From Enterobacter sp. CC120223-11 (lineage in GTDB: Bacteria > Pseudomonadota > Gammaproteobacteria > Enterobacterales > Enterobacteriaceae): a DNA stretch of 64,000 nucleotides. This document shows, piece by piece, positions 9,866-20,473 of this stretch. How positions within the stretch are numbered: position 1 is the stretch's first letter; every line of letters begins with the position of its first letter. The stretch covers positions 1 to 64,000 of the forward strand of contig NZ_OBEF01000015.1 in the NCBI RefSeq assembly GCF_900215375.1. Direction: 5' to 3'. The translations under genes and the position numbers were made by a program. The notes beneath the pieces were generated by a model, which had not been told where the DNA came from, did not search any database, and worked only from the letters and a program-made list of their open reading frames with translations.

Positions 9866-11380
9866 TTACTGTTTCAATTTTAGCCGCTTCGCCAGACGAT
9901 GCAGATTCGCCACATCCATCGACAGCGCCCGGGCAGTGGCGGCCCAGTTGTGTTGCTGACTTTCCAGCGCCTGAGTAATCGCCTGCCGCTGAAACGCCTC
10001 GGTCGCTTCACGCAGATTTACCGCAGAGACCGGCACTTCAGGCACCTGCGGAACGGAGGAAGGTTCGCCCTCGAAGGCGAAGTGCTGCGGCATCAGCATC
10101 ACCTCATCGCCGCCGCTGGTTGCCCGCGACAGCACTACTGCGCGATGAACAGCGTGTTCCAGTTCGCGCACGTTGCCCAGCCAGTGCCAGGCCGCAAGCT
10201 GCGCCCGGGCCGAAGCGCTCAAAATCACGCTGCCGAGCCCCATCCGGGCGCGGCACTGTTCGCAGAAATACCCCGCCAGCAAAATGACGTCATCGCCACG
10301 TTCGCGCAGCGGCGGCACGGCGATCGGAAACACGCTCAGGCGATGGAACAGATCCGCACGGAAACGCCCGGCGAGCACCTCTTCGCGCAGATCGCGATTG
10401 GTTGCCGCCAGCACACGTACATTCACCCGCAGGCTGCGGTCATCCCCGACTCGCTGGATGTCGCCATACTGCAACACGCGCAGCAGCTTTGCCTGTAACG
10501 CCAGGGAGAGTTCGCCAATTTCATCGAGGAACAGCGTGCCGTTATCCGCCATCTCAAACTTGCCGCTGCGATGGCTGATGGCCCCGGTAAAGGCCCCTTT
10601 CACGTGCCCGAACAGCTCGCTTTCCGCCACGCTTTCCGGCAGCGCCGCGCAGTTGAGATAGACCAGCGGGTTCACGGCTCGCGGCGAGTGCTGATGAATC
10701 GCCTTCGCGACCAGCTCTTTCCCGGTGCCGGTTTCGCCGCCAATCAGCACGTTGAGATCCGACGCTGCCACAATCTCGATCTCTTTTTTCAGCTGCACAA
10801 CCGGGGCCGAAAGGCCAATCATCTCCTGCACGCCAGAGGCCACTTCGCCGCTGACGTAGCCCGCCATCGCGTTCTGGCTTTCAAGCCGCGCAATCAGCAG
10901 CGCATTATTCAGCGCGCCGGACACCAGCGCCGCAATCAGCCTGAGCTCTTCGTCGCTGTAGCTGTCGAACTGATGCGCGTCCATACCGTCGAGGGTCAGC
11001 GCACCAATCAGGGTCTGCCCGGCGAACAGCGGCAGGCCGAGACAGGCGTGAACCTTGAGGCTCTCCTGGCCGGGGATCAGGCCATCGTAAGGATCGGGCA
11101 GCGTGCTGTCCGCCGGGAAGCGAACAATATCGCCCGCGCGGGCAATCGCCTCCAGCCGCGGGTGCCCTTCCAGCGCGAAGCGCCGCCCGAGCACATCCTT
11201 TGCCAGCCCGTCTATCGCCAGCGGAATAAACTGATGGGCCTCATAGCGCAACAGCGCCGAAGCATCGCACCCTAAAAGCTGGCGCAGGGTGGTGATCAGA
11301 CGGGAGAAGCGATCGGGATGGCCGATATCGCTTTGCAGCTCGATGGCAATCTTTGCCAGCGCCTCAGTGGAAAAACTCAT
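9866..11380 (-). CDS. norR: Nitric oxide-sensing sigma-54 activator NorR
   Basis: NorR senses NO through a mononuclear iron in its N-terminal GAF domain (about 20-170) and then activates norVW with sigma-54 RNA polymerase. The AAA+ domain (about 190-420) has Walker [15 protein letters not shown] and LFLDEIGE. A Fis-type helix-turn-helix ends the 504-residue protein ([23 protein letters not shown]). It is transcribed divergently from norV, and three of its sites lie in the shared intergenic region. Confidence 0.97.
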   Translation of the reverse strand: MSFSTEALAKIAIELQSDIGHPDRFSRLITTLRQLLGCDASALLRYEAHQFIPLAIDGLAKDVLGRRFALEGHPRLEAIARAGDIVRFPADSTLPDPYDGLIPGQESLKVHACLGLPLFAGQTLIGALTLDGMDAHQFDSYSDEELRLIAALVSGALNNALLIARLESQNAMAGYVSGEVASGVQEMIGLSAPVVQLKKEIEIVAASDLNVLIGGETGTGKELVAKAIHQHSPRAVNPLVYLNCAALPESVAESELFGHVKGAFTGAISHRSGKFEMADNGTLFLDEIGELSLALQAKLLRVLQYGDIQRVGDDRSLRVNVRVLAATNRDLREEVLAGRFRADLFHRLSVFPIAVPPLRERGDDVILLAGYFCEQCRARMGLGSVILSASARAQLAAWHWLGNVRELEHAVHRAVVLSRATSGGDEVMLMPQHFAFEGEPSSVPQVPEVPVSAVNLREATEAFQRQAITQALESQQHNWAATARALSMDVANLHRLAKRLKLKQ

Positions 11381-11392
11381 TTTCGCCTCAGT

Positions 11393-11448
11393 GTCATTAT
11401 GACTATACGCAATGTCTTTTTGACTGCATTAATCATAGTCATAACGAC
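11393..11448 (+). promoter_or_regulatory. Three NorR enhancer sites
   Basis: Three GT-N7-AC elements with GTC/GAC ends are visible: GTCATTATGAC (11393-11403), GTCTTTTTGAC (11414-11424) and GTCATAACGAC (11438-11448). Three such sites are the known NorR hexamer-nucleating enhancer of the E. coli norR-norVW region. They also cover the norR promoter area and so may mediate autorepression. Confidence 0.85.
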
Positions 11449-11502
11449 AATCAGCAACAACGCTAAATTTAAAAAACCATTTATTATCAATAAAATAAAA
11501 AC

Positions 11503-11517
11503 TGGCACGCGAATTGT
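11503..11517 (+). promoter_or_regulatory. Sigma-54 promoter of norVW
   Basis: TGGCAC-N5-TTGT fits the -24/-12 consensus (TGGCAC-N5-TTGC) with one mismatch. It lies 55 bases downstream of the last NorR site and 46 bases before the norV start codon. Confidence 0.8.
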
Positions 11518-11563
11518 AATAGCTCAATCACTTTTTTGAACCAAAAGACTGATTGAGGACATT

Positions 11564-13012
11564 ATGGCTATTCACGTTAAGAACAATATTCACTGGGTTG
11601 GACAGCGCGACTGGGAAGTGCGTGATTTTCACGGCACCGAATACAAAACCCTGCGCGGCAGCAGCTATAACAGCTACCTGATTCGTGAAGAGAAAAACGT
11701 GCTGATCGACACCGTCGATCACAAATTCAGCCGCGAGTTCGTGCAGAACCTGCGCTCAGAGATCGATCTGGCCGATATCGACTGCATCATCATCAACCAC
11801 GCTGAAGAAGACCACGCGGGCGCGCTGACCGAACTGATGTCCTGCATTCCCGACACGCCGATTTACTGCACCGCCAACGCCATCGATTCCATCAACGGCC
11901 ACCACCACCATCCGGAATGGAACTTCAACGTGGTGAAAACGGGCGATACGATTGATATCGGCAACGGTAAGCAGCTGATTTTTGTTGAAACGCCGATGCT
12001 GCACTGGCCGGACAGCATGATGACCTACATGACCGGTGACGCGGTGCTGTTCAGCAACGACGCCTTCGGCCAGCACTACTGCGACGAACGCCTGTTCAAC
12101 GATGAGGTTGATCAGACTGAACTCTTCGAACAGTGCCAACGCTACTACGCCAATATCCTGACCCCGTTCAGCCGCCTGGTAACACCAAAAATCACTGAGA
12201 TCCTCGGCTTCAATCTTCCGGTCGATATGATTGCCACCTCCCACGGCGTGGTCTGGCGCGATAACCCGACGCAAATCGTCGAGCTGTACCTGAAATGGGC
12301 GGCGGATTACCAGGAAGACCGCATCACGATTTTCTACGACACCATGTCCAACAACACCCGCATGATGGCCGACGCCATCGCCCAGGGCATTAACGAAGTT
12401 GACCCGCGCGTGGCGGTGAAAATTTTCAACGTCTCCAAAAGCGATAAAAATGACGTGCTGACCAACGTCTTCCGCTCCAAGGGCGTGCTGGCGGGCACCT
12501 CCACCATGAACAACGTGATGATGCCGAAAATTGCCGGACTGGTGGAAGAGATGACCGGCCTGCGTTTTCGTAACAAGCGCGCCAGCGCCTTCGGCTCCCA
12601 CGGCTGGAGCGGCGGCGCAGTGGACAGGCTCTCCACCCGCCTGCAGGATGCCGGGTTTGAGATGTCCCTGAGCCTGAAAGCCAAATGGCGTCCGGACCTC
12701 GACGCGCTGGAAGTCTGCCGCGAGCACGGGCGTGAGATCGCTCGTCAGTGGGCGCTGGCCCCGCTGCCGGTCGCTGAAGCCACAGCGACACAGGAACCGC
12801 AAGACTGCGCCTGCGCCGCCACAGCGGCTGCTGACCTTGGCCCGTCAATGCAGTGCAGCGTCTGCCAGTGGGTTTACGATCCTACGAAGGGTGAACCGAA
12901 CCAGGACGTCGCGCCAGCCACGCCGTGGAGCGAAGTGCCGGACAGCTTCCTGTGTCCGGAATGCTCACTTGGCAAAGAGGTCTTTGACGTGCTGGCCACG
13001 GAGGCAAAATGA
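11564..13012 (+). CDS. norV: Anaerobic nitric oxide reductase flavorubredoxin NorV
   Basis: NorV reduces NO to N2O in the cytoplasm under anaerobic conditions. The N-terminal metallo-beta-lactamase-like domain (1-250) has the diiron ligands H79, E81, D83 (motif HAEEDHAG). A flavodoxin domain follows (about 254-400, FMN loop YDTMSNNTR). A rubredoxin domain ends the protein ([10 protein letters not shown] and CPEC near residues 428-470). The 482 residues match the family. TTGAGGAC precedes the ATG, and the stop overlaps norW as ATGA. Confidence 0.98.
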   Translation: MAIHVKNNIHWVGQRDWEVRDFHGTEYKTLRGSSYNSYLIREEKNVLIDTVDHKFSREFVQNLRSEIDLADIDCIIINHAEEDHAGALTELMSCIPDTPIYCTANAIDSINGHHHHPEWNFNVVKTGDTIDIGNGKQLIFVETPMLHWPDSMMTYMTGDAVLFSNDAFGQHYCDERLFNDEVDQTELFEQCQRYYANILTPFSRLVTPKITEILGFNLPVDMIATSHGVVWRDNPTQIVELYLKWAADYQEDRITIFYDTMSNNTRMMADAIAQGINEVDPRVAVKIFNVSKSDKNDVLTNVFRSKGVLAGTSTMNNVMMPKIAGLVEEMTGLRFRNKRASAFGSHGWSGGAVDRLSTRLQDAGFEMSLSLKAKWRPDLDALEVCREHGREIARQWALAPLPVAEATATQEPQDCACAATAAADLGPSMQCSVCQWVYDPTKGEPNQDVAPATPWSEVPDSFLCPECSLGKEVFDVLATEAK

Positions 13013-14142
13013 ACCACGGCATTCTTATCATCGGCTCGGGCTTCGCCGCCCGTCAGCTGGTGAAAAACATTCGCAAGCAGAACGCGCAGGTGCCGCTGAC
13101 GCTGATCGCCGCCGACAGCATGGATGAGTACAACAAACCGGATCTCAGCCACGTCATCAGCCGTGGCCAGCAGGCTGTGGATCTGACGCTACAAACGGCA
13201 GGTGACTTTGCTGAGCAGTACAATTTGCGCCTTCTCCCGCACACGCGGGTAACGGGTATCGACGCTGAAAACCGGCGGGTTTCCTGCGACGAGCAAAGCA
13301 TTCCCTACGACAAACTGGTCCTAGCGACGGGTGCCGCGCCCTTCGTGCCGCCGGTGCCCGGCAAGGAACTGATGATCACCCTGAACAGCCAACAGGAATA
13401 CGGCGCGGCACAGGCGGCGCTACATGACGCGAAACGAGTGTTGATCGTCGGTGCAGGGCTGATTGGCACCGAGCTGGCGATGGACTGCAATCGTGCCGGA
13501 AAGGCGGTCAGCGTGGTGGATAACTCGGCGAGCATTCTCTCGGCGCTGATGCCGCCGGAAGTCAGCAGCCGCCTTCAGCACCGGCTGACGGAAGCGGGCG
13601 TTCATCTGCTGCTCAAAAGCCAGCTTCAGGGGCTGGAGAAAACGCAGGGTGGAGTCTGCGTGCGGCTCGACAGAAACCGGGCGATTGAGGTGGATGCCGT
13701 TATCGCCGCCGCCGGACTGCGCCCGGAGATCGCCCTTGCCCGAAGTGCGGGCATCACGGTGAATCGCGGGATTGTTGTCGACAGCACTTTGCAGACCAGC
13801 GATTCAGCCATTTACGCCCTCGGCGACTGCGCTGAAATCAACGGCAGCGTGCTGCCCTTCCTGCAACCGATACTGCTTAGCGCCCTGACGCTGGCAAAAA
13901 ATCTGCTCGGGGAAAGCGGAAGCCTGAAGCTGCCGCCGATGCTGGTGAAGGTGAAAACGCCTGACCTGCCGCTGCACCTGGCAGGCGATACCCGCCGGAG
14001 CGATTTACGCTGGCGCATCGAAACCACCGCCGAAGGCATGATAGCTCAGGGCGTGGACGACGATGACAGACTGCGGGCGTTTGTGGTCAGCGAGGAAAAT
14101 ATGAAGCAGGCGTTTGGGTTACTGAAGCAGCTCTCTGCCTGA
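13009..14142 (+). CDS. norW: NADH:flavorubredoxin reductase NorW
   Basis: NorW passes electrons from NADH to the rubredoxin domain of NorV. It is a 377-residue FAD enzyme with an N-terminal FAD-binding motif [10 protein letters not shown] and a second Rossmann motif [14 protein letters not shown] near residue 146 for NADH. The sequence YALGDCAEI is the C-terminal FAD contact. It is translationally coupled to norV by an ATGA overlap, so both are induced by NorR with NO. Confidence 0.97.
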   Translation: MNHGILIIGSGFAARQLVKNIRKQNAQVPLTLIAADSMDEYNKPDLSHVISRGQQAVDLTLQTAGDFAEQYNLRLLPHTRVTGIDAENRRVSCDEQSIPYDKLVLATGAAPFVPPVPGKELMITLNSQQEYGAAQAALHDAKRVLIVGAGLIGTELAMDCNRAGKAVSVVDNSASILSALMPPEVSSRLQHRLTEAGVHLLLKSQLQGLEKTQGGVCVRLDRNRAIEVDAVIAAAGLRPEIALARSAGITVNRGIVVDSTLQTSDSAIYALGDCAEINGSVLPFLQPILLSALTLAKNLLGESGSLKLPPMLVKVKTPDLPLHLAGDTRRSDLRWRIETTAEGMIAQGVDDDDRLRAFVVSEENMKQAFGLLKQLSA

Positions 14143-14147
14143 AAAAA

Positions 14148-14180
14148 TGCCGGGTGGCGCCAGGCTTACCCGGCCTACAA
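14148..14180. repeat. REP-like palindromic element
   Basis: The sequence starting tgccgggtggcgcc and ending cccggcctacaa has the REP/BIME layout (GCC-GG-rich arms with a TACAA tail). It lies just after norW. Confidence 0.6.
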
Positions 14181-14244
14181 CAAATTGCGCGGCCTGATGC
14201 CCTCTCCCCCGCCCCTCTCCCACAGGGCGAGGGGTGCAAACATT

Positions 14245-14271
14245 AAAAAATCCTCGGAAGCGAGGATTTTT
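14245..14271. terminator. Bidirectional terminator between norW and the nickel permease gene
   Basis: A 10-bp stem (aaaatcctcg/cgaggatttt, loop gaag) is flanked by A and T runs on both sides. It can end transcripts from norVW on the plus strand and from the hydN-fdhF-hypF-permease operon on the minus strand. Confidence 0.85.
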
Positions 14272-14325
14272 GCTATTCACCTTGTGCGGCCTGATGCCCT
14301 CTCCTACGGTACACTTCCACAGTCC

Positions 14326-14360
14326 TTGTAGGCCCGGTCAGGCGTAGCCACCACCGGGCA
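14326..14360. repeat. REP-like palindromic element
   Basis: A ttgtaggcccggtcaggcg unit in opposite orientation to the element at 14148 ends at caccaccgggca, just before the permease stop codon. The two form a BIME-like pair flanking the terminator. Confidence 0.55.
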
Positions 14361-14369
14361 ATCCAGATT

Positions 14370-15383
14370 TTAAATGCTTAGGGCGTCATACCCGCGCCAG
14401 CGGTACACCGCCAGGGAGATGATCCAGCAGGCGACAAACAGCCCAATGACGATAAACCCGGCGTTGCCAAGGTTGTCGTTCAGCGCCCCGACCAGGTTCC
14501 ACAGCCCACCGCTGAAGCCAAACTTGTCCATCATCAGGCCCAGCGCCTCAAGCCCACCGATAAACAGCGCCACCACCACCGAGGTGCCGGTAATGGTCAT
14601 GTTGTAGTAAAGCTTGCGCTGCGGCTTGTTGAACGCCCAGCCGTAGGCGCCCACCATCAGCACGTTGTCAATTGTATCCACCAGCGCCATGCCGCTCGCG
14701 AACAGGGCCGGGAAAATCATAATGCTCCAGATGGACATCCCGCTCGACGCGCTGGCCGCTGTGATCCCCAACACCCCCACCTCCGTGGCGGTATCAAAGC
14801 CAAGACCGAACAGAAAACCGACCAAATACATGTGCCAGCTTTTTCCGACCAGGCGGAAGGTTTTGCCAAACAGCCAGCTCATCATGCCGCCGCTGGCAAC
14901 CGGATCGCTGTTGAAGGGTTTTCCCTGCCGAAAGGCACGGAAGCTGCGCCAGACGCTATGTAGAATGACAAGGTTTACGAAAGCCATCGCCAGCAGGAAA
15001 AGTGCCGAAACGGCGGTGCCAATCACGCTGCCGGTATCATGAAACCAGCCCATTTGCTTCTGGAAGGCGGTGGCGGTGGCCGCAATCGCCGCCGAGGCCA
15101 GTACCACAATGGAGGAGTGCCCAAGCGAGAACCACGCGCCGACGCCAAACGGGCGCTTGCCCTGCTGCATCATTTTGCGCGTCACGCTGTCGATGGCCGC
15201 GATGTGGTCAGCATCCACCGCATGACGCAGACCGTAGCCCCAGGCCAGCAGGCTTGCCGCCATCAGCGCCCCGCTGTGGCCGAACACTTCCCATGCCCAG
15301 CCCCAAGCCAGTAAATTCGCCACGATCAGTCCGAAAACCAACAGCGCCGCGCGCGGCTGCTGGCGTAAAAGCGTCATCAACAT
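14370..15383 (-). CDS. Nickel/cobalt permease of the NiCoT (HoxN/NixA) family
   Basis: A 337-residue inner-membrane permease would import Ni2+ (or Co2+). The family signature HAVDADHI (HX4DH) is near residue 47, LGHSSIV near residue 78, and a third motif [10 protein letters not shown] near residue 190. Several membrane helices are evident. I set the start at the ATG at 15383, preceded by AGGAAAAGAG. It overlaps the end of hypF by 7 bases, so it is coupled to it. Longer upstream codons in this frame fall within hypF and are not credible. Its place in a hydrogenase-maturation operon implies that it feeds the NiFe centre. E. coli K-12 has no such gene here. Confidence 0.92.
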   Translation of the reverse strand: MLMTLLRQQPRAALLVFGLIVANLLAWGWAWEVFGHSGALMAASLLAWGYGLRHAVDADHIAAIDSVTRKMMQQGKRPFGVGAWFSLGHSSIVVLASAAIAATATAFQKQMGWFHDTGSVIGTAVSALFLLAMAFVNLVILHSVWRSFRAFRQGKPFNSDPVASGGMMSWLFGKTFRLVGKSWHMYLVGFLFGLGFDTATEVGVLGITAASASSGMSIWSIMIFPALFASGMALVDTIDNVLMVGAYGWAFNKPQRKLYYNMTITGTSVVVALFIGGLEALGLMMDKFGFSGGLWNLVGALNDNLGNAGFIVIGLFVACWIISLAVYRWRGYDALSI

Positions 15384-17611
15384 AATACGTTTCTCTTTTC
15401 CTGAAGGCGGGCTGCGGCAATCACCGCCTGCCCGTATGAAATTCCACCGTCGCCAGCCGGGAGCTGCTGCGGAAATAAAAGTGTAAAACCAGGCAGATAA
15501 AACGCCAGCCGCTCGCGCAGCAGCCGGTTGTGCAGCACGCCACCGCCGAATACCAGCGTGGTAATCCCTCGCTGTTCCGCATGAAAGCGCATCATCTGCG
15601 CCACCCCACAGGCCAGCGCGTCGTGAAATGCCCAGGCTTTTTCCGCTCCGGCAGCGGGCCAGTTCAGCCACTGCTGCCAGAAAACGCGTAAATTCAGCGT
15701 ATTATCTGCAAAAGGTAGCGCCAGCGGATGCGCCGTACCGCCGCAGGTGCCTGCCAGCGTCTCCAGCAGGCAAGCCGCCTGTCCTTCGTAACTCAGCGTC
15801 TCAGGCGCACAGCCCAGCTCGCTCGCCACTGCGTCAAACAAGCGCCCGCAGGATGAAGCTCGCGGCGAGTTGATACCACGCTCAACCGCACGCGCCAGCG
15901 CCTGCACGGATTTCCCCTCAAACGCGGGCAGCGTGGCCCAGCCCTGTACAAACTCCAGAGACTGCGCCAGCCAGTTGCGCCACGGCTGACGTGCCGCTAA
16001 GTCGCCACCGGGCAGCGCCACCGCAGGCAGGCCGCCGAGGTGTTCACATTCGCGATAGTTCACCTGTAAACATTCCCCGCCCCACAGCGCACCGTTCTCT
16101 CCCATCCCGATACCGTCGAGGGTCAGCGCAATCACATCGCCCGCATCCAGAGGCCAGCCGTGCTCTGCCATACAGGCCGCCGCATGAGCATGGTGATGCA
16201 GCACTTCCTCGCAGGGGATCGCCAGCGCCTTGCCCCACTGCACGGAGCGGTAGCCCGAATGCGCATCCACCACCACACGCTCAGGCGTGAAGGCATAAAT
16301 CGACTGCATCAGGGCCAGCGCGCTGCGCCATTGTTCCTCCACGCCTTCTTCAGCCAGGTCGCCCAGATGCTGGCTCAGCACCGCATCCTGCCCGCGCACC
16401 AGGCAGAAGGTGTTTTTTAAATCTGCGCCGCAGCACAGCATCGGCGGCACGTCAGCAAAACCGGGCGGCAGCGGCAGCGCATCGGGCACAAAGCCCCTCG
16501 CCCGCCGCAGCACTTCGCCACTTTGCCGCACCACGGAATCATCCATGCGCTGCACGATACCCCGGTTGTGAAGCAGGAAGCCGTCGGCAATCTCTGCCAG
16601 GTCCGCCAGCGCTTCATCGTTAGTGAGTGCCGGAGGCTTGCCGTTGAGGTTGCCGGAGGTCATCACCAGCGGGCTACCCAGCGCCTGCATCAGCAAGTGC
16701 TGAATGGGGTTGGACGGTATCATCACCCCGACTTCATCCAGGCCTGGCGCAATGTCCTCACACAGCCCTTCCACGCTATTTTTCGCCACCAGCACGATGG
16801 GCGAGGCCGGAGTGTTAAGCAATTTTTGTGCCTGCTCCGGCAGCGTATTGACCTGTGCCACCATCACCGCCAGCGGTTTTGCCGGACGACGCTTGCGTTC
16901 ACGCAATTGCGCCACCGCCATCGCATCGCCCGCATCGCAGGCAAGATGGAATCCGCCGAGCCCTTTTATCGCCACCACACCGCCCGAGGCAAGCATAGCT
17001 ATCGCCGCAGCCAGCGCCTCCTCGCCCAAAGCCGTTTCCGCGCCCGACTGCCAGCTCAGCTGCGGGCCACAGGTTTCGCAGGCCACGGGCTGAGCGTGAA
17101 AGCGGCGGTCGCGCGGGTCGCGGTATTCCTGTTCACAGGCAGGGCAAAGGAGAAACGCCGCCATCACGGTGAACGGGCGGTCATAAGGCATGGCGCGGAT
17201 TATCGTAAAGCGCGGGCCGCAGTGGGTGCAGTTGATAAACGGGTAACGATAGCGGCGGTTGCGCGGGTCGTTCAGCTCCGCCAGGCAGGCCGGGCAGGTC
17301 GCGGCATCGGGCACAATCTGCGTGCTCATGCGCCCGGCCCCGCTGTCGTGAATGGTGAAATCCTGCGGTAAATCAGCCCATTGATACGGGCCGATCTCCA
17401 CGGCATCGATGCGCGCCAGAGTGGGGCAATGCACCTTTAACTGCGTGGCAAAGCCCTCTTCTGCACCGACAAGGTGCACCAGCACCCCTTCGGCGTCATT
17501 GCTGACGTTGCCCGCGCGCTGCATTTGCTGCGCCATTTGCCAGACGAACGGGCGAAAGCCCACGCCCTGCACTTTGCCCCGCACGCGAATGGCGATGCCG
17601 TTCTCTTTCAT
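15377..17611 (-). CDS. hypF: Carbamoyltransferase HypF
   Basis: HypF converts carbamoyl phosphate and ATP to carbamoyl-adenylate and carbamoylates the HypE C-terminal cysteine, the source of the CN ligands of NiFe hydrogenases. Domains in its 744 residues are acylphosphatase (1-90, GVGFRP with R20 and N38), two zinc-finger pairs (CPAC/CTHC, CPAC/CETC, about 105-185), YrdC-like (about 200-380), and a Kae1-like C-terminal half with [14 protein letters not shown]. The start overlaps the fdhF-like stop (TGATG). In E. coli hypF follows hydN directly; here the formate dehydrogenase gene is between them. Confidence 0.97.
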   Translation of the reverse strand: MKENGIAIRVRGKVQGVGFRPFVWQMAQQMQRAGNVSNDAEGVLVHLVGAEEGFATQLKVHCPTLARIDAVEIGPYQWADLPQDFTIHDSGAGRMSTQIVPDAATCPACLAELNDPRNRRYRYPFINCTHCGPRFTIIRAMPYDRPFTVMAAFLLCPACEQEYRDPRDRRFHAQPVACETCGPQLSWQSGAETALGEEALAAAIAMLASGGVVAIKGLGGFHLACDAGDAMAVAQLRERKRRPAKPLAVMVAQVNTLPEQAQKLLNTPASPIVLVAKNSVEGLCEDIAPGLDEVGVMIPSNPIQHLLMQALGSPLVMTSGNLNGKPPALTNDEALADLAEIADGFLLHNRGIVQRMDDSVVRQSGEVLRRARGFVPDALPLPPGFADVPPMLCCGADLKNTFCLVRGQDAVLSQHLGDLAEEGVEEQWRSALALMQSIYAFTPERVVVDAHSGYRSVQWGKALAIPCEEVLHHHAHAAACMAEHGWPLDAGDVIALTLDGIGMGENGALWGGECLQVNYRECEHLGGLPAVALPGGDLAARQPWRNWLAQSLEFVQGWATLPAFEGKSVQALARAVERGINSPRASSCGRLFDAVASELGCAPETLSYEGQAACLLETLAGTCGGTAHPLALPFADNTLNLRVFWQQWLNWPAAGAEKAWAFHDALACGVAQMMRFHAEQRGITTLVFGGGVLHNRLLRERLAFYLPGFTLLFPQQLPAGDGGISYGQAVIAAARLQEKRNVLC

Positions 17612-19761
17612 CAGACGTTTGCCGCCTCCCGCAGCCGGGTTTTCATCTCGTGATAGCTCGTCAGCGCAAAGTTTTCCGCCCAGCGCTGGTCAGCAATGTG
17701 GCTGACGCGCACCGCGCAGTACTTGGTTTCGGGCGTTTTGGAGATGGGATCGAGGTTGTCCTGAGTGAGTTCATTGCAGGCGCCAATCCACCACTGATAG
17801 GTCATGTAGACGCTGCCTGCATTGGTGCGGGTGCTGACATTCGCCCGGCTGATCACCTTCCCGCGGCGCGACTCCACCCACACCAGGTCGCGATCCTTCA
17901 CGCCGAGCCGCTGCGCATCCTCCGGGTTCATCTGCACAAAACCGGGTTCGTCGGCAAGCGACTGGAGCGCCGCGCAGTTGCCGGTCATCGAGCGGCAAGA
18001 GTAGTGCCCAACTTCGCGCACGGTGCAAAGCACCAGCGGGAAATCCTCATCAGGCGTTTCGGCGGGCGCGCGCCATTGGGCGGCAAACAGGTGCCCTTTG
18101 CCGTCCGGCGTATCGAACTGGCTATCCTGATACAGATAAGACGTGCCGGGATGGTCGAGCGTCGGGCACGGCCACTGCACGTGTCCCATGTCGCCCATTT
18201 TTTCGTACGTCACGCCGTAGAACAGCGGGCAGAGCTCGCGCATTTCATCCCAGATTTGCTGGTTGCTGGCGTAGTGCATCGGATAGCCCATTTCGCGGGC
18301 AATCAGGCTGATGATCTCCCAGTCGCGCTTGACGTTATAAGTGGCATCAATCGCTTTTTCAAAACGCTGGAAGCCGCGATCGGCGCAGGTAAAGACGCCG
18401 CCGTGTTCGCCCCAGGAGGTGGCGGGCAGCAGCACGTCGGCCTGCTCGGCGGTTTTGGTCATGAAGATGTCCTGCACGACAATAAAATCCAGCGCCTCAA
18501 ACCCTTTTCGCACCAGCCCCAGATCGGCTTCGGTCTGGAGCGGATCTTCGCCCATGATGTAGTAGGCCTTCACCTTGCCTTCCAGCGCCAGGTGCGGCAC
18601 TTCGGTGATACGCACGCCGATTTTGTCGTCCATCAGTGCGCTGTCGATGCCCCAGGCTTTGGCAAATTTTGCCCTCACCTGTGCGTCGGTCACGTCCTGA
18701 TAGCCAGGGAACTGATTCGGCAGCACGCCCATATCGCAGGCGCCCTGCACGTTGTTCTGCCCGCGAACCGGGCCAACGCCGACGTTTTTCCGCCCGAGGT
18801 TGCCGGTCAGCAGCGCGAGGCTTGCCAACCCTTTCACCACGTCCACCGCCTGGCCGAACTGCGTCACACCCATGCCCCACATGATGGTGGCAGTAGGCGC
18901 AGCGGCGTAAATCCGCATTGCTTCACGTACCTGACGGGCAGGCACGCCGGTGAGTGCTTCCACGGCTTCTGGCGCGTAGTCCTTCACCACTTCGCGATAG
19001 GCCTCAAGGCCTGTGGTATGCCGCGCCACCCAGGCTTTGTCGTACAGTTCTTCTTCCAGCAGGACGTAGGCAAAGGCATTCACCAGCGCCATGTTGCAGC
19101 CGTTATTCATCTGCAAATGGCGGTCTGCGATGCGGGCCGTTTCGATTTTACGCGGATCGCAGACGATGATTTTCGCCCCTTTCTCTTTGGCTTTGATCAC
19201 CCGCCGCGCCACTATCGGGTGCGAGTCGGCACAGTTGTAGCCAAAGACCAGCAGGCAGGCCGAATCTTCAATTTCGCCGATGGAGTTGCTCATTGCGCCG
19301 TTGCCGAGGGTTTCCTGCAGCCCGGCGACAGACGGGCCGTGGCAGACGCGTGCACAGCAGTCCACGTTGTTAGTGTGCAGCACGCCTCGCGCAAACTTCT
19401 GCATGACGTAGTTGGTTTCATTGCCCGTCCCGCGCGACGACCCGGTGGTCATGATCGCGCGGGGGCCGTATTTCGTTTTAATCTCGCTGAGTTTTTTGGC
19501 CGTGTAGCGAATCGCCTCTTCCCAGCTGACCGGGGTCAATTTGCCGCCTTTTTCATAGCGGATCATCGGCTGGGTCAGGCGGGGCGTCAGCAGGCGGGTG
19601 TCGTTGAGAAAATCCCATCCGTAATACCCCTTCAGGCACAGCTCATTCTGGTTGGTGACGCCGTCGGCGGCTTCCGCACGCAGAATTTTATTGTTATCAA
19701 CAACCAGTTTCAGCTTGCAGCCCGCGCCGCAGTATGGACAAACACTCGTGATTTTTTTCAT
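17611..19761 (-). CDS. fdhF: Formate dehydrogenase H-like protein with cysteine at the selenocysteine position
   Basis: This 716-residue molybdopterin enzyme oxidises formate to CO2 and feeds electrons to the hydrogenase of formate hydrogenlyase. It has the [4Fe-4S] ligands C8, C11, C15 and C42 and the electron-relay K44. Residue 140, which is selenocysteine (TGA) in E. coli FdhF, is encoded by TGC in the context [14 protein letters not shown], with the catalytic H141 kept. The bases after this codon keep GGGCTGC, resembling the E. coli SECIS apical loop GGTCTGC, but this may be only coding constraint. It lies 35 bases after hydN and overlaps hypF, so it is in the hydN operon. A selenium-free FdhF has been reported with hydrogenase-4 in Pectobacterium atrosepticum. 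Confidence 0.93.
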   Translation of the reverse strand: MKKITSVCPYCGAGCKLKLVVDNNKILRAEAADGVTNQNELCLKGYYGWDFLNDTRLLTPRLTQPMIRYEKGGKLTPVSWEEAIRYTAKKLSEIKTKYGPRAIMTTGSSRGTGNETNYVMQKFARGVLHTNNVDCCARVCHGPSVAGLQETLGNGAMSNSIGEIEDSACLLVFGYNCADSHPIVARRVIKAKEKGAKIIVCDPRKIETARIADRHLQMNNGCNMALVNAFAYVLLEEELYDKAWVARHTTGLEAYREVVKDYAPEAVEALTGVPARQVREAMRIYAAAPTATIMWGMGVTQFGQAVDVVKGLASLALLTGNLGRKNVGVGPVRGQNNVQGACDMGVLPNQFPGYQDVTDAQVRAKFAKAWGIDSALMDDKIGVRITEVPHLALEGKVKAYYIMGEDPLQTEADLGLVRKGFEALDFIVVQDIFMTKTAEQADVLLPATSWGEHGGVFTCADRGFQRFEKAIDATYNVKRDWEIISLIAREMGYPMHYASNQQIWDEMRELCPLFYGVTYEKMGDMGHVQWPCPTLDHPGTSYLYQDSQFDTPDGKGHLFAAQWRAPAETPDEDFPLVLCTVREVGHYSCRSMTGNCAALQSLADEPGFVQMNPEDAQRLGVKDRDLVWVESRRGKVISRANVSTRTNAGSVYMTYQWWIGACNELTQDNLDPISKTPETKYCAVRVSHIADQRWAENFALTSYHEMKTRLREAANV

Positions 19762-19796
19762 CAGTAACAGACCTGTTAAAAGTGAAAGGATTGAGA

Positions 19797-20342
19797 TTAA
19801 AACGACACGGAAAATGCGCTGTCGAGCGCAGCCCGACGGCGTTTTTCGATATTCAGTTGTTCAAGGGCTTCCCGGTCGATACACACCAGCGCGGCGGTAG
19901 GACAGGAAGCGACGCAGGCCGGGCCGTCGGCACGGGTATGGCAAAGGTCGCACTTGTTGGCCTCAGCCTTTTCCATTTTCACCTGCATGCCGAAGCCGCT
20001 GGTGCGTACCACCGGGCGAACCACCACTTCCATTGCGCCATACGGGCAGGCGACAACGCAGGTTTTGCAGCCGATGCAGCGCTCCTGCATCACGTGGACA
20101 AAGCCGTTTTCACGGGCAATCGCCCCGTTCGGGCAGACGTTCGCACAGGGGGCATCTTCACACTGACGACAGGCGGTGGCGGTGGAAATATTTACGCCTT
20201 TGACGACGTGAATGCGGGGTAAAAAAGTTTGGGGCGTCAGCGCCGCACAGTCCTGTTCAGGCTGGTGCGCCACGGCGCAGGCCACTTCACAGGTGCGACA
20301 GCCAATACATTTGCTCGCTTCCGCGATGATGAAACGGTTCAT
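19797..20342 (-). CDS. hydN: Iron-sulfur electron carrier HydN
   Basis: HydN is a 181-residue ferredoxin-like protein thought to move electrons to or from formate dehydrogenase H. Four [4Fe-4S] motifs are visible: CIGCRTCEVAC, CRQCEDAPCANVC, CIGCKTCVVAC and CDLCHTRADGPACVASC. It begins an operon with fdhF, hypF and the NiCoT permease. GGAGGAG precedes the ATG, and a sigma-54 promoter and an FhlA-type inverted repeat lie upstream. It resembles HyfA but lacks its long insertion before the last cluster. Confidence 0.95.
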   Translation of the reverse strand: MNRFIIAEASKCIGCRTCEVACAVAHQPEQDCAALTPQTFLPRIHVVKGVNISTATACRQCEDAPCANVCPNGAIARENGFVHVMQERCIGCKTCVVACPYGAMEVVVRPVVRTSGFGMQVKMEKAEANKCDLCHTRADGPACVASCPTAALVCIDREALEQLNIEKRRRAALDSAFSVSF

Positions 20343-20379
20343 GCACTCCTCCGGGCATTAAGCAGTAGGGCCGGAGGTA

Positions 20380-20395
20380 TGCATTTTTCGCGCCA
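20380..20395 (-). promoter_or_regulatory. Sigma-54 promoter of the hydN operon
   Basis: The minus strand reads TGGCGC-N5-ATGCA, close to the -24/-12 consensus TGGCAC-N5-TTGCA, with GG and GC correctly spaced. It is 38 bases upstream of the hydN start codon. Confidence 0.8.
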
Positions 20396-20439
20396 TTATT
20401 AAAATAGCTATTTATCAGTTAGTTACTTAATGAAGAAGC

Positions 20440-20465
20440 TGTCATCGTCATAAATGACGACGACA
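20440..20465. promoter_or_regulatory. Inverted repeat, likely FhlA/HyfR upstream activating site
   Basis: TGTCATCGTCA and TGACGACGACA form an 11-bp inverted repeat (one mismatch) around TAAA, about 45 bases upstream of the hydN sigma-54 promoter. The same arm, preceded by GC, recurs in the hyfA-hypA intergenic region, where FhlA-type control is expected. It overlaps the end of the ascG intergenic space. Confidence 0.6.
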
Positions 20466-20473
20466 GATGACGG

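Noticed and set aside
11756-12802. A 348-codon frame opposite norV
   Set aside because: Antisense shadow of NorV, without a start signal or motifs.
19306-19350. A functional SECIS element in the fdhF-like gene
   Set aside because: The codon is TGC, so no recoding is needed. The loop-like GGGCTGC may be due to coding constraint only.
17650-19767. A 705-codon open frame on the strand opposite the fdhF-like gene
   Set aside because: It is the antisense shadow of a GC-rich gene. It has no ribosome-binding site and no recognisable motif, and the fdhF frame has a full set of catalytic residues.
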